In this document: piece by piece, positions 26,746-36,210 of the stretch
Numbering within the stretch: position 1 is the first letter of the stretch
Layout of the letters: each line of letters begins with the position of its first letter
Assembly: GCA_947474995.1 (NCBI GenBank)
Contig: CANJNJ010000032.1
Span: 1-41,263, forward strand
Origin: Opitutaceae bacterium
Lineage (GTDB): Bacteria; Verrucomicrobiota; Verrucomicrobiia; Opitutales; Opitutaceae
DNA: 41,263 bases
Direction of reading: 5' to 3'
Notes under the pieces: model-generated
What the model was told of the DNA's origin: nothing
The model's input: only the letters and a program-made list of their open reading frames with translations
The model's database searches: none
Made by a program: the position numbers and the translations under genes

Positions 26746-28695
26746 TTACTTATTCGCCGACGGCGCCTTCGTCTTGGGCAGCGGCTGTCCGGCCGGGGGC
26801 GGATTTAATTCGGCCAGCAGCCGCACCGCCGGGGGGTGGTTGGGCGTACGCCGCAATACTTCCCGGGTCAAGGCGAGGCCCGAATCCTTGTCACCGGCGG
26901 TCGCAAACTCCCGGGCAAGTTCCAGCATCTGTCGCGACCGCTCGTTGTCTCCATTAAGAAAGAGACGCGCCGCCGCCAGCGCTCCGGCTTGGTCGCCCAA
27001 GCCGTGATTGATTCGAACCAGGGTCAACCGGAAGCCAGCCTCGCGCGCGGGCAGCCACGGTGGCTCCGGGCGGACGGCGCGCAGTTCCTTCATTAGCTGG
27101 GACGCGCCCTCCCAACGCTGCGCGTGCACCGCGTCATCCAGCCGCTGCACAAAAATCTTTTCCCCCAGTTGTCGCACCGGCACCACCGTCGCGGGAGCTT
27201 TCGTGATCGCGCTCGCCGCGAGGGCCGCGGAAATGGCGTCACCCTGTGACCGGACCCAGGCGCTCGCGGGATAAATCCGCACGGCGGCGGCCGTGATGTC
27301 GCGGGCCGTCTCCCATCGCTCCGCCAGTATCAGGCTGTCGACCGTGCGCCGAAAGAGTGCGATGGGCCAGGGCCGCGAGCGCATGAACTCGCCCAGCGAA
27401 AGTTGCGCCGTGTCCGAGGGTGTCGCCGCCGCTTCGAGCAACCGTTGCGTCCAGTCGCGCCAAACCCGGGCCTGCTGGGCATCCCGGCCGGTCACTGGCG
27501 CCATGGCCGCCAGCAGGCGCCCGGCGGCATCCCATTCGGCATGCCGGAGTTGGGACGCAACGAGGAGTGTTTGAAAACGCTGCAGCGGATAACCCCGTTC
27601 GGCCGCCGCCGCCACACACCGCCGCAACAGCTCCGGCTGGTCGATTTCCGCGAGCGGTTCGGCGAGTAGCACCAAATTCGCGGCCGATCCGCCGAAGCGA
27701 AATAAATACTCATCGAGCGCGGCGGACGCCTGGTTCAACCGCCCGGCCATCGCCTGTTGTACCACCGCATCGACCATGGTCGCCGGATCGGCGCGGGCCA
27801 GGCCGCGCAGTTCGGCCAGGGCCGCCTCCATCCCCTCGAATTGTACCGCCTCGCGCAGCGCCCGGACCTGCAAGCGCGAGACCGTCGGTAGGTTCGCCCC
27901 CGGTCGTTGATGCCACTCGGCGAGAAAGGTCACGGCCTCGGCCGCGCGCTTGAGTCCCAGCAGGGCGAGCACCCGATGCTCGTTGGCCTGTTCGCCCGGG
28001 CCCTCGGCTTCGGCGAGCGCCAGCGCGTCGGCATGGCGACCAGCGGCCGTCAGCGCGGCAAACTTGCGACTGCTGAACCAACGGTAGTCGCGCACCGGCC
28101 CGTCAGCCTTGAGCCGGGCCAGATAGCGATCATAGGTCCGCACCGCCAGGTCGTAGTCCTCCCCCTGTTCCGCCACGCTCACCATCGTGTCGAGATACGC
28201 CCGTCCCGGGTAATCGTTCGTCATGCCCTCCTGCAGGATTCGCTGCGCAATCGGATGCTGGTTCGTCAGGAGGTAATACTGCGCGAGCAGCAGCCGGGCG
28301 CGTAGATCCCGGGGATAGCGTGCCAAACCCAGGCGGAGGAGGTTGGCCGCATCGTGGTACTTCTTGGCCCGATACAAATCCCTGCCCTGGGCGATGAAGG
28401 CCTGGCCCTGCTTCTCCGCCAGCGTCGCCCGGCGCAACGGATACAGGAGTGCATCCTGATAAGTCAGGACGCTGTAGGGATTGCGCTGCCAAATCCAAAA
28501 GACGGCCGTCGCGCCGGCAACGTACGCCGCCAAACCGAGACCCAGCAGCCAGAGAGCAAGCCCACGCAGGCTGATCGCGAGGGCGTCCTCCGGCTTGCCC
28601 TCGACCCGACTGTAGAGACCGAAAAGTCCGAGGAACCACCGACCTTTGATGCTCCGAGTAGCACCCCAAATCAATTTGACGTGCCGAACTCGCAT
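26746..28695 (-). CDS. Membrane-anchored tetratricopeptide-repeat protein
   Basis: 649 residues. A hydrophobic segment at about 45-70 (LRGLALWLLGLGLAAYVAGATAVFWIW) anchors a long, mostly helical C-terminal region. TPR-like repeats are visible, for example GRDLYRAKKYHDAANLLRLGLARYPRDLRARLLLAQYYL and a last one, LALTREVLRRTPNHPPAVRLLAEL. No enzymatic motif is seen, so it is probably a scaffold for protein contacts. Its ATG overlaps the smc stop by one base (TGATG), so translation is probably coupled to smc. The tail PPPAGQPLPKTKAPSANK is disordered. Its exact function is unknown. Confidence 0.8.
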   Translation of the reverse strand: MRVRHVKLIWGATRSIKGRWFLGLFGLYSRVEGKPEDALAISLRGLALWLLGLGLAAYVAGATAVFWIWQRNPYSVLTYQDALLYPLRRATLAEKQGQAFIAQGRDLYRAKKYHDAANLLRLGLARYPRDLRARLLLAQYYLLTNQHPIAQRILQEGMTNDYPGRAYLDTMVSVAEQGEDYDLAVRTYDRYLARLKADGPVRDYRWFSSRKFAALTAAGRHADALALAEAEGPGEQANEHRVLALLGLKRAAEAVTFLAEWHQRPGANLPTVSRLQVRALREAVQFEGMEAALAELRGLARADPATMVDAVVQQAMAGRLNQASAALDEYLFRFGGSAANLVLLAEPLAEIDQPELLRRCVAAAAERGYPLQRFQTLLVASQLRHAEWDAAGRLLAAMAPVTGRDAQQARVWRDWTQRLLEAAATPSDTAQLSLGEFMRSRPWPIALFRRTVDSLILAERWETARDITAAAVRIYPASAWVRSQGDAISAALAASAITKAPATVVPVRQLGEKIFVQRLDDAVHAQRWEGASQLMKELRAVRPEPPWLPAREAGFRLTLVRINHGLGDQAGALAAARLFLNGDNERSRQMLELAREFATAGDKDSGLALTREVLRRTPNHPPAVRLLAELNPPPAGQPLPKTKAPSANK

Positions 28696-31600
28696 CAGGC
28701 GGTGACCGGGGTGGCGGTCGGGGCCCGCGCCCCGCTCACCGCCTCCGCCAGATTCAGGGCCTGGGCCTCGGGCTCTCCTCGCTCCTGATTGAAGCGCATG
28801 GAAACCGTCTTCGAGACCCCGCGTTCCTCCATGGTCACGCCGTAAATCGCATTCGCCGCGGCGACCGTGCGCTTGTTGTGCGTGATGATGATGAACTGGG
28901 ACTCATTGACGAATTTTTTCAGCAGCTCGGTAAACCGGCCGATGTTCGATTCGTCGAGCGGCGCGTCGAGTTCGTCGAGCAAGCAGAATGGCGACGGCTT
29001 GACCATGTAGAGCGCGAACAGCAGCGCGACCGCCGTCAGCGTCTTCTGTCCACCCGAGAGGAGCGTAATACCCTTGAGCTTCGTGCCCGGGGGCTGCGCG
29101 ACGATCTCAATGCCGCTCTCGAGAATGTCCTCGGCCGCGACCAATTCGAGGTGCGCCCGCCCGCCGCCGAACAGGGTTTGGAACGTGTACTCGAAGTTCT
29201 TCTTGATCTGCTCGAACGTGACTTCGAACTGCTTCTGCGACGTTTGATTAATCTCGTCGATGGCCGCGATCAGCTCGGCCTTGGCCGACGTCAGGTCGTT
29301 GACCTGGCCCTGCAGGAAGTCGAAGCGCTGTTTGAGCTCCGCATATTCCTCGATGGCGACAAGATTGACGGCGCCCATGCTGTTCAGGCGCTGACGCAGG
29401 GCGTCGACCTCGACCTTGACCGCGGTCCAGTCGGTGGCCTCGAGCGCGGCCAAATCCTCCTCGGTCGGCTCCCCGCGGACGGCCTTCTTTTTCCGGCGGC
29501 GCTTGGGCGCGTCCGCCGTCGTCTCGACCGCCGCCCCTTCGGCCGCCGCGCTCGCCGGGGCGACCGCCGGCTCGCCGTCGTCGTCCTCCTCGTCCAAGTC
29601 GAGCAGCTGCAAACCCTCGGGCTCATCCTCGGCGCGCCAAAGTTCGTGCTTCCAGCTGATCGTCGCCACCGCGACCTGAAATTCGCGGGTGACTTCCTCG
29701 TCCAAAAACTTCGCGCGCTGCCGATTTTCGGCGAGGCGGACCTCGTGACGGCTTAGCTCCGCATGGGCGGCTTCCGATTCGACGCGCACGCCGTGCTGCG
29801 CGGTTTCCAGGGCATCGATACCGCGCTCGACCTCGAGCAACTCCAGCCGCACCGCCTCGACCTGCGACTGCGCCACCAACGAGGTCTCCGCGAGTTGGCC
29901 GGCGCGGCCGCGCTCCTCCCCGTCGACGCGTTCCAATTCCCGGGTCTGCTCCGACCAGCTTTCGATTTCCGTCTGCCGCTGGATCAGCAACTCACTCAGT
30001 TGCTGGCGCCGGCGTTCCATTTCGCCAAGGCCCCGGTCAATAACTTCGACCTTCTGCCGCCGCTCCGCCAATTCGAGCCGCGCCTGGGCGAGGGATTCCC
30101 GCTTCACGTCCCGCTCGGTACGCACCTCGACGATGCGGGTTTCCAGCTTCTGAATCTTTTCGCGCTGCGCCGTGGCGGCGCCGTCGCCTTCCTGTAATCC
30201 GAGCTGCGCCTTATCCCAACGGGCATGCGCTTCGTTGCGCGCCTGCTCGAGAGAAACCAATTCCTCCTCCATCCGGCGCAAGCGGTGGATGAGTTCCTCC
30301 ACCTGGCGCTGGGCGCCGCGATGCTCCGCCTGAACCGAGGCAAAGGTCTGGGTCGCGGCCAGCACGTCGCCCCGGCGCTGCTCCAACGTCTGCTCCGCGG
30401 CGGTGAGGCGCACCTGCAGGGCCTCGATGTGCGCCCGCTGCGTATCGTGGGCTTGCTGATCTTCCGCGAGGGCCCGCGCGGTTTCGCGCAAATCGATTTC
30501 GCGCTGCACAATGCTGTGCGCCGATTTTTTGGTACTTTGGTGACCGCCGTAAACAAGCCCGCGGGGATCCACGAGTTCGCCCTTGCGGGTCGCGACGGCG
30601 AGGAAGCGGAATCCGGGATGGGCCTTCCAGAACCCGAGAAAAGTCGCGAGGTCGTCGGCGACAAAGCAGTCGACCATGACGCGACGGGCCGGATGCGCCT
30701 CCTCGGTTTCCCCCAGCGCGTCCAGCGCAAGCATCATGCCGGCTGGCAGCTCCGCCGCTTGCTCGGGGGTCCGCCCGTGATCCATCACGCGCAAGACCGC
30801 CGAGCCGATCTGCTCGTTCTCCAGCTGGGCAAGAATGCGCTGCGCCGTCTCGGTGTCCGCCACGCTGATCGCCTCGGCCGCCGCGCCGAGCAAGGCTTCG
30901 ACCGCTTTGCCAAACTCGGGTTTGACGTTCAGCCCGTGGGTAATGGGCACGGCCTTCGCCCCGGCGAGCGCCGCATCGAGCCGGCCCTGCAAAACCGCCT
31001 TCGCGCCTTCGCCGAAACCTTCCCACCGTTCCTGCAATTGCTGCAGCAGCCGCAGCCGCGCGGTCCGCTGGGCCAGTTGCCGATCCGTCTCCGAGAGCTT
31101 GCGCTGCGCCTCCCGAAAATCGCGGGTGAGCTCGGTGATGGATTGCTGCGCGGCGACCGCGTCTTCATGGGCGCGGCTCTTTTCCGTGCCCGCGGACTCG
31201 ACCCGATTCGCCGACTCACCCGCGCCCTGCTGCGCCGTGGCGAATTGCTCTTGGACCTGGATGATTTCATGCGCCAGCCCGTCGTGCCGCAGGGCCGTGG
31301 TCTTCTGCTCGACCTCGTAGCCCGAGCAGTCGGTCCGCAGCCGCGCCACCGTACTCTCGAGCTGCAGCAGGTGAAACTTGGCCTGGTTGAGCTCCTGCTC
31401 GAGCTTGTTCAGTTCGCCCTCGGCGATCGCGAGCTCGCGGTTGCGCTGCTGGTAAACGGCATCGCTCCCGCCGAGCAACTCGAGCTGCAATTGCTTGTCC
31501 TGCGCGCCGGAGTCGACCTGGGAGGCCACTTCGCGCAATTGCATTTCGTGTTCCCCGAGATTGTCCCGCGACGAAGCGAGGCGATCCTCGAGCCCCGAGC

Positions 31601-32531
31601 GCTTGATGCGCGCCAGATTGGCCGCGTTTTCCGCTGCTTCCTTCTGGGAACGCAGATCAAACACCGCCTGCTGGGCGTCCTGGGCGCGCTGGTTCAACCG
31701 GCTGCGTTGCGTCTTCTTATCCGAGAGTTCGCCCGCGCGGGCCTCGAGGCTCGTCCGGCGCGCGTCCGCTTCGGCGCGCAACACGCCCACCTTGGTTTCA
31801 AGTTCGCCGAGCGCCGCGGAATATTGGGTGTAATGAAACGCGCTCCAGGCGAGCGCGTGCCGCCGGAGCCGATGGCTGAGCCGCCGGTACCGCACGGCTT
31901 TCGCCGCCTGGCGCCGCAAACTGCCAATCTGCCGGCTGACCTCGCCGATGACATCGGCGACGCGCGCCAGATTTTGATCGGTCAGCACGAGCTTGCCCAT
32001 CGCCTCGCGGCGGGCCGATTTGTACTTCGTGATCCCGGCCGCTTCTTCGAACACGGCCCGGCGTTCCTCGGGCTTCGACGACAGGATCTGGTCGATTTGG
32101 CCCTGCGCCATGATCGAGTAACTGGTCCGGCCGACGCCGGTGTCCATGAAAAGCTTGTGGATATCCTTCAGGCGGCAGGCCTGGCCGTTGAAATAGTACT
32201 CGCTCTGCCCGTCGCGGTGCACCCGGCGCATGATCTCGATCTCGTGAAACTCGCTGCCGAGCTGCTTTTCGCAATCCGTGAGGAGCAGTGACACTTCGCA
32301 CATCTGGGCCTGCTTGCGCGTGTCGGCGCCCTCGAAAATGACGTCCTGCATCTTGCCGCCGCGCAGCGCCTTGGCGCTTTGCTCGCCCAGCACCCAGCGA
32401 ATCGCATCCGCGATATTCGATTTGCCGCAGCCGTTCGGGCCGACGACGGCCGTGACGCCCGGCTCGAAGCGGAGCGTGGAGTTGTCAGCGAAACTTTTGA
32501 AGCCGTGAAGCCTGAGGGCCCGGAGATACAT
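28695..32531 (-). CDS. smc: Chromosome segregation protein SMC
   Basis: 1278-residue condensin ATPase that organises and segregates the chromosome with ScpA/ScpB. The N-terminal head has LHGFKSFAD and Walker A GPNGCGKS (31-38, Lys37). Long coiled coils flank a hinge near 500-660 (AVEALLGAAAEAISV, VDCFVADDLATFLGFW, VDPRGLVYGG). The C-terminal head has the ABC signature LLSGGQKT near 1155-1162 and Walker B PFCLLDELDAPLDESN. About residues 970-1030, in the second coiled coil, are an acidic then basic low-complexity insert (DEEDDDGEP, Ala-rich, KRRRKKK). The start is the ATG at 32531 (MYLRALRLHGFKSF). The downstream TPR gene overlaps it by one base. Confidence 0.96.
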   Translation of the reverse strand: MYLRALRLHGFKSFADNSTLRFEPGVTAVVGPNGCGKSNIADAIRWVLGEQSAKALRGGKMQDVIFEGADTRKQAQMCEVSLLLTDCEKQLGSEFHEIEIMRRVHRDGQSEYYFNGQACRLKDIHKLFMDTGVGRTSYSIMAQGQIDQILSSKPEERRAVFEEAAGITKYKSARREAMGKLVLTDQNLARVADVIGEVSRQIGSLRRQAAKAVRYRRLSHRLRRHALAWSAFHYTQYSAALGELETKVGVLRAEADARRTSLEARAGELSDKKTQRSRLNQRAQDAQQAVFDLRSQKEAAENAANLARIKRSGLEDRLASSRDNLGEHEMQLREVASQVDSGAQDKQLQLELLGGSDAVYQQRNRELAIAEGELNKLEQELNQAKFHLLQLESTVARLRTDCSGYEVEQKTTALRHDGLAHEIIQVQEQFATAQQGAGESANRVESAGTEKSRAHEDAVAAQQSITELTRDFREAQRKLSETDRQLAQRTARLRLLQQLQERWEGFGEGAKAVLQGRLDAALAGAKAVPITHGLNVKPEFGKAVEALLGAAAEAISVADTETAQRILAQLENEQIGSAVLRVMDHGRTPEQAAELPAGMMLALDALGETEEAHPARRVMVDCFVADDLATFLGFWKAHPGFRFLAVATRKGELVDPRGLVYGGHQSTKKSAHSIVQREIDLRETARALAEDQQAHDTQRAHIEALQVRLTAAEQTLEQRRGDVLAATQTFASVQAEHRGAQRQVEELIHRLRRMEEELVSLEQARNEAHARWDKAQLGLQEGDGAATAQREKIQKLETRIVEVRTERDVKRESLAQARLELAERRQKVEVIDRGLGEMERRRQQLSELLIQRQTEIESWSEQTRELERVDGEERGRAGQLAETSLVAQSQVEAVRLELLEVERGIDALETAQHGVRVESEAAHAELSRHEVRLAENRQRAKFLDEEVTREFQVAVATISWKHELWRAEDEPEGLQLLDLDEEDDDGEPAVAPASAAAEGAAVETTADAPKRRRKKKAVRGEPTEEDLAALEATDWTAVKVEVDALRQRLNSMGAVNLVAIEEYAELKQRFDFLQGQVNDLTSAKAELIAAIDEINQTSQKQFEVTFEQIKKNFEYTFQTLFGGGRAHLELVAAEDILESGIEIVAQPPGTKLKGITLLSGGQKTLTAVALLFALYMVKPSPFCLLDELDAPLDESNIGRFTELLKKFVNESQFIIITHNKRTVAAANAIYGVTMEERGVSKTVSMRFNQERGEPEAQALNLAEAVSGARAPTATPVTA

Positions 32532-32694
32532 GCAGGATGAAAAGGGGCATTGAAGGGTGGCACCCGGGTCCCGCAATGGAAAAACCGGAAAGATTGTTCA
32601 CCATGAATTCACGGCCGGGGCGCGAAAGATTTTGACGCCCGGGGCAGATAGCCATGGGCAATGGCGCCGGGCCGACCCCCGCCCGCCGGCACGC

Positions 32695-34185
32695 CTAATC
32701 GGCGCCGGGCAGCCGGGCGCGCCAGCGTTCGGCGCCGCGCTCCAGATCCGTCCACAGTTGCGGCGACAGGCGTTGGAGGAAGCGATTGTGGTAGTCGAAG
32801 CTCAGGAGAACCGCCGTGACCGCCGTGACCGCCGTGACGCAAACCGCCAGTCCGACCAACGCGACGAGGGCCATCTTCCGTCCGGCGGTGCGGGCGCGTC
32901 GTTCCAATCCGAGCCAGCCAAAGCCCGCCAGCAAGGTCAGAGCCGGGGCGAATTCGACCATGTAGCGCGTGGTCGCGCAGTAAAAACACAGAAAGAACCC
33001 GATGATGGCCGACGCCAGGGTCGCCGTCACGATGACCATCGCCCGCAAACCGCCTGACTCCCGTTCGGCGGGGCGAAAGGCAGCAAGCGGGGTCCCGAGG
33101 ACCAGCCATAGAAACGGAAAACTGACCGCGAGTCCGGCGATCGGTTCGACCCAATCGCCCAGATAGCCCGACGGCCCGCCCCGCACGCCTGAGGCTTCGA
33201 TATAGGGAAACACGGTCGACCATTTGGCCGGATGAAAGAAGTAGATGCCGGCGTTGTGCGCCATGTAGGTCAGGCTGAAGTGGCGCTGTTTTGCCTCGTA
33301 GCTGCTCGTTAACTGGTAGTTCACGCCGAACTCCAGCGGATCGCCAAACCGCGCGTAGTTATGCCAGAACACGGCGGCGAGGCACACGCCGATCCCGATG
33401 GCCGCGGCCACCGCACCCCACCGCCAACGCGATTCCATACCGGGGCGCTGGCGCAGGAACCAAAGCGCCGGGAGAAACATCGCCGCGCCGAAGAGTTCGC
33501 CTGGTCGCGAGGCGATGGCCAATCCGAAGCTAACACCCGCGCCCGCCATCGCGAGGACCGGGCGGCGGCCGTGGAAGGCCCAAAAAATCGCCAGCAAGGC
33601 CAGCATCACAAAGGCAAAGGCCGCGGCAATTGGCAGCTCCCAAACGAGGGGCCGGCGGGCCAACACGAGGAGGTGGGTGCTCAGCCCCAACATCAGAATC
33701 CCGCCCGCCCCCACGCCCACCCCGCTCGCCGTAAAATATCGCCGCCGAATGGCGAGCCACACCGGGGAGGCCGCCTGAAAACCAATCAAACCATAGACGT
33801 AAACGGCCGTGGTGGTGCCGAGCTCCCGTCCGGTGAGCGCATAATAAGGCAGGTGCAAGACCACCGCGGGCGCCGCACTAAAATAGAGATAGTAATGCTC
33901 CCGGTAATAAGACGCGTCACCCAACCGCACGTCGTGATTCTGCGCCGGGTCGTAAGGATCCTTCAGCGTCAGCATCTCGGAGCGCGGCTCCTTCGCCATG
34001 TAGAGGTGCCCCTGCCGCCAGCCGCGAACGAGAAAATTGTAGTAGTCTTCCTCGCCCGGCGGATTGAACCCGCCGCTGACCGCTTCCGTCCACCAAAACA
34101 GCCGCAGCACGGCCGCCAGCGCGAGCACGACCAGAGTCAGATCGACGACCGGCCGCCATGACCGACCTGCGGAAGACGCCGTCAT
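32695..34185 (-). CDS. Polytopic membrane protein, probable GT-C-fold glycosyltransferase
   Basis: 496 residues with about ten hydrophobic helices. The first (PVVDLTLVVLALAAVLRLFWW) is followed by an extracytoplasmic loop with EEDYYNFLVRGWRQGHLYM, an acidic-aromatic loop resembling the D/E-containing first loop of GT39/ArnT/PMT-like enzymes that use polyprenyl-phosphate sugars. A later loop has FGDPLEFGVNYQ and HNAGIYFFHPAKW. No sequence motif proves the activity or the sugar; another type of integral membrane protein is possible. The gene is monocistronic, between smc and the GlcD-like gene. A small hairpin lies just upstream of its ATG. Confidence 0.65.
   Translation of the reverse strand: MTASSAGRSWRPVVDLTLVVLALAAVLRLFWWTEAVSGGFNPPGEEDYYNFLVRGWRQGHLYMAKEPRSEMLTLKDPYDPAQNHDVRLGDASYYREHYYLYFSAAPAVVLHLPYYALTGRELGTTTAVYVYGLIGFQAASPVWLAIRRRYFTASGVGVGAGGILMLGLSTHLLVLARRPLVWELPIAAAFAFVMLALLAIFWAFHGRRPVLAMAGAGVSFGLAIASRPGELFGAAMFLPALWFLRQRPGMESRWRWGAVAAAIGIGVCLAAVFWHNYARFGDPLEFGVNYQLTSSYEAKQRHFSLTYMAHNAGIYFFHPAKWSTVFPYIEASGVRGGPSGYLGDWVEPIAGLAVSFPFLWLVLGTPLAAFRPAERESGGLRAMVIVTATLASAIIGFFLCFYCATTRYMVEFAPALTLLAGFGWLGLERRARTAGRKMALVALVGLAVCVTAVTAVTAVLLSFDYHNRFLQRLSPQLWTDLERGAERWRARLPGAD
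32811..32837. repeat. 9-base unit CCGCCGTGA repeated three times
   Basis: Three perfect tandem copies inside the membrane protein gene encode TAVTAVTAV in its last membrane helix. Copy-number change would add or remove three residues without shifting the frame. Confidence 0.85.
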
Positions 34186-34197
34186 GTTCCGAAGTAG

Positions 34198-34216
34198 CGC
34201 CGGTCGCTGACCGGCG
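34198..34216. repeat. Short hairpin CGCCGGT-CGCTG-ACCGGCG
   Basis: A perfect 7-bp stem with a 5-base loop starts 12 bases upstream of the membrane protein start codon on the other strand. There is no T-run. It is probably a dispersed palindrome lying in the transcript leader. Confidence 0.55.
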
Positions 34217-34324
34217 TTGGAGTACTTGCAACGAACGCGACGAAAAAATCACTCGAAAAGGCCATGGTTCGGGCTCCGCTGGCTCCTTCGCTTCGCTTGG
34301 GCTGAGGCATTGGATTCCGCTGCC

Positions 34325-35761
34325 TCACTTGTGATCCCACGGCAACTTCACGTCGAGCCGCGGTTGCTTCCAGACCTCATAGACATCGAACATTTTCCCG
34401 GGATTCAAGACCCCGCGTGGATCGAGCGCATCCTTCACGGCCTTCATCGCCCGCACTTGCGCCGGCGAATGCTGGATGCGCAGGAACGGGGTCTTGGCCA
34501 GACCGATGCCGTGCTCGCCCGAGATGGCGCCGCCCAACGCCACGACGGTTTCCATGAGTCGCTGCACGGTCTTCTCCGCCATCCGGCACTCGGCCGGAAT
34601 CGCTTTGTGATACATGATGTTCACATGGAGATTTCCGTCGGCCAGATGCCCGAACGTGGGAATCGCCAGCCGCGACTCGCGCTTCAGTCGGGCGAGAAAG
34701 CGCGCAAACTTCACGTAGTTCTTCATCGGCACCACGATGTCCTCATTCAGCTTGGCGTCACCGAGCTCGAACATCGCGCCAGAACACTTGCGCCGGACCG
34801 CCCAGAGATCCTCCGCCTCCGCGCGGGTGCGCGCCACCCGATGCGCCGTGGCCTGCTGCTTCGCCCACGCCATCACGACGCTGCGCTGTTCGCGGACCTC
34901 GGGCTTCGAGCCGGCCAGTTCGAGCAACAAGACCGGGCGCCCCGCCTGCCCGGCAAACACGCACTTCCCGGTGGCGCGCTCGGCGCAGAGCACGCTCTCG
35001 CGATCGAGAAACTCGCAGATCGCCGGCTGCACCCGCTCGCGAAAAAGCGCCAGCGCGGCCTGCAGCGCCCGGGTCTCATCGGGAAACGAGGTCAGCAGCG
35101 TCCACCGTTCCGCCGGCTGGGGAATCAGTTTCAGGACCGCCCCGGTGATGACGCCGAGCATCCCCTCGCTCCCAATCCACAGGTCGCGCAGATTGAAGCC
35201 GGCGGAGAATTTTTTCGTCGCGGTTCCCCATTGGACCGGCTCGCCCGTCGGCAGGAATCCCCGCAGCGAGATCACGAAATCGCGCGTCACCCCATACTTG
35301 CCGCCGTGCATCCCACCCGCGTTGCAGGCGACATTGCCGCCAATGGTGCAGTACTCCTTCGACGAAGGATCCGGCGGATAAAACCATCCTTTCGCTTCCG
35401 CCGCGCGCTGGATATCGCCGACTTTCGCCCCCGCCTGGACGTGCGCCATGCCGGCTTCGCCATCGATGGCGATTGCATTCAAGGCGAGCGTGTCGAGCAC
35501 CCACCCGCCTCGGACCGGTGTCGCCGCGCCCGTGAGAGTCGTGCCGCGGCCGCGGGTAGTTACCGGGACGCGAAACGTGTTGGCCAACTCCAGCACGACG
35601 CCAATGTCGGCCTCCTTCCGGACCTTCACGACCGCGGCGGGCTGGACTGGAATCTTCGCGCTATCGAAAGATCCCTCGTACAATGACGCGGCATCGGTGC
35701 GCACGCAGCCGGCGCCGAGTTTGCGTTGGAGGAGGCGGGTTGCCTTGGCATGTGCAATCAT
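34325..35761 (-). CDS. FAD-linked oxidase, GlcD / D-lactate dehydrogenase family
   Basis: 478 residues of the vanillyl-alcohol-oxidase FAD family that oxidises 2-hydroxy acids such as glycolate or D-lactate. The FAD-binding half has VPVTTRGRGTTLTGAATPVRGG, SKEYCTIGGNVACNAGGMHGGKYG and LWIGSEGMLGVITGAVLKL. The C-terminal half has FGHLADGNLHVN, GEHGIGLAK and DPRGVLNPGKMF. The substrate (glycolate, D-lactate or another 2-hydroxyacid) is not decided by sequence. There are no glcE or glcF genes beside it. The start at 35761 is chosen because the frame upstream to 35947 only translates intergenic repeat sequence; the conserved region begins soon after this ATG. Confidence 0.9.
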   Translation of the reverse strand: MIAHAKATRLLQRKLGAGCVRTDAASLYEGSFDSAKIPVQPAAVVKVRKEADIGVVLELANTFRVPVTTRGRGTTLTGAATPVRGGWVLDTLALNAIAIDGEAGMAHVQAGAKVGDIQRAAEAKGWFYPPDPSSKEYCTIGGNVACNAGGMHGGKYGVTRDFVISLRGFLPTGEPVQWGTATKKFSAGFNLRDLWIGSEGMLGVITGAVLKLIPQPAERWTLLTSFPDETRALQAALALFRERVQPAICEFLDRESVLCAERATGKCVFAGQAGRPVLLLELAGSKPEVREQRSVVMAWAKQQATAHRVARTRAEAEDLWAVRRKCSGAMFELGDAKLNEDIVVPMKNYVKFARFLARLKRESRLAIPTFGHLADGNLHVNIMYHKAIPAECRMAEKTVQRLMETVVALGGAISGEHGIGLAKTPFLRIQHSPAQVRAMKAVKDALDPRGVLNPGKMFDVYEVWKQPRLDVKLPWDHK

Positions 35762-36210
35762 CTCAGCCAACGAAATGAATGGCCGCCTTCCGGCACGCAA
35801 GCCGGGCGTCCGCCGACCGGCCGGGCGAATCGCTCGCCGTTCCTCGACCCGACTCGCGTCCAGCCGCCCGTGATGGTCATTCTGCGCGCCAGCGAAGGAT
35901 GACCGAAAGGGAAGGTTCTTCGGGGTACCCGCCGGAGCGACAATCACAAATACGATTGTGGCTCACGGCATCATCCCTCCGCGCGGATGAGGCCATGCCG
36001 CCACCAACCCCAGCCCGGCCCAGGTAGCGGAATCTCGCCGCCGACAAAATTATTTCCACGAACCGGGTTCTGCCGCCGCGCATCGACGATGCGCTTCCCG
36101 CGTTCGCGCCTCAGCCACCAGCGGATTATCACGCAAGATTTGGCCAAAGATCATGATCCTCGCTCGGAGGACGTCGCTCCCCCCGGCGCGACAGCCTGAC
36201 CACCGCCAAC
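35762..36210. other. 449-base region without a gene
   Basis: An imperfect palindrome at 35875-35904 (GGTCATTCT, then AGGATGACC, 8 of 9 matching) resembles dispersed bacterial repeats of the TCATTCT...AGGATGA kind. A weak CACAA/TTGTG hairpin lies near 35944-35959. The rest shows no frame with recognisable protein similarity. Both flanking genes are on the minus strand, so it separates the end of the PEP-CTERM gene from the start of the oxidase gene and should hold the oxidase promoter. Confidence 0.55.

Noticed and set aside
30225-32291. Long plus-strand open frame opposite smc
   Set aside because: Same antisense effect. The smc frame on the other strand has all head and hinge motifs.
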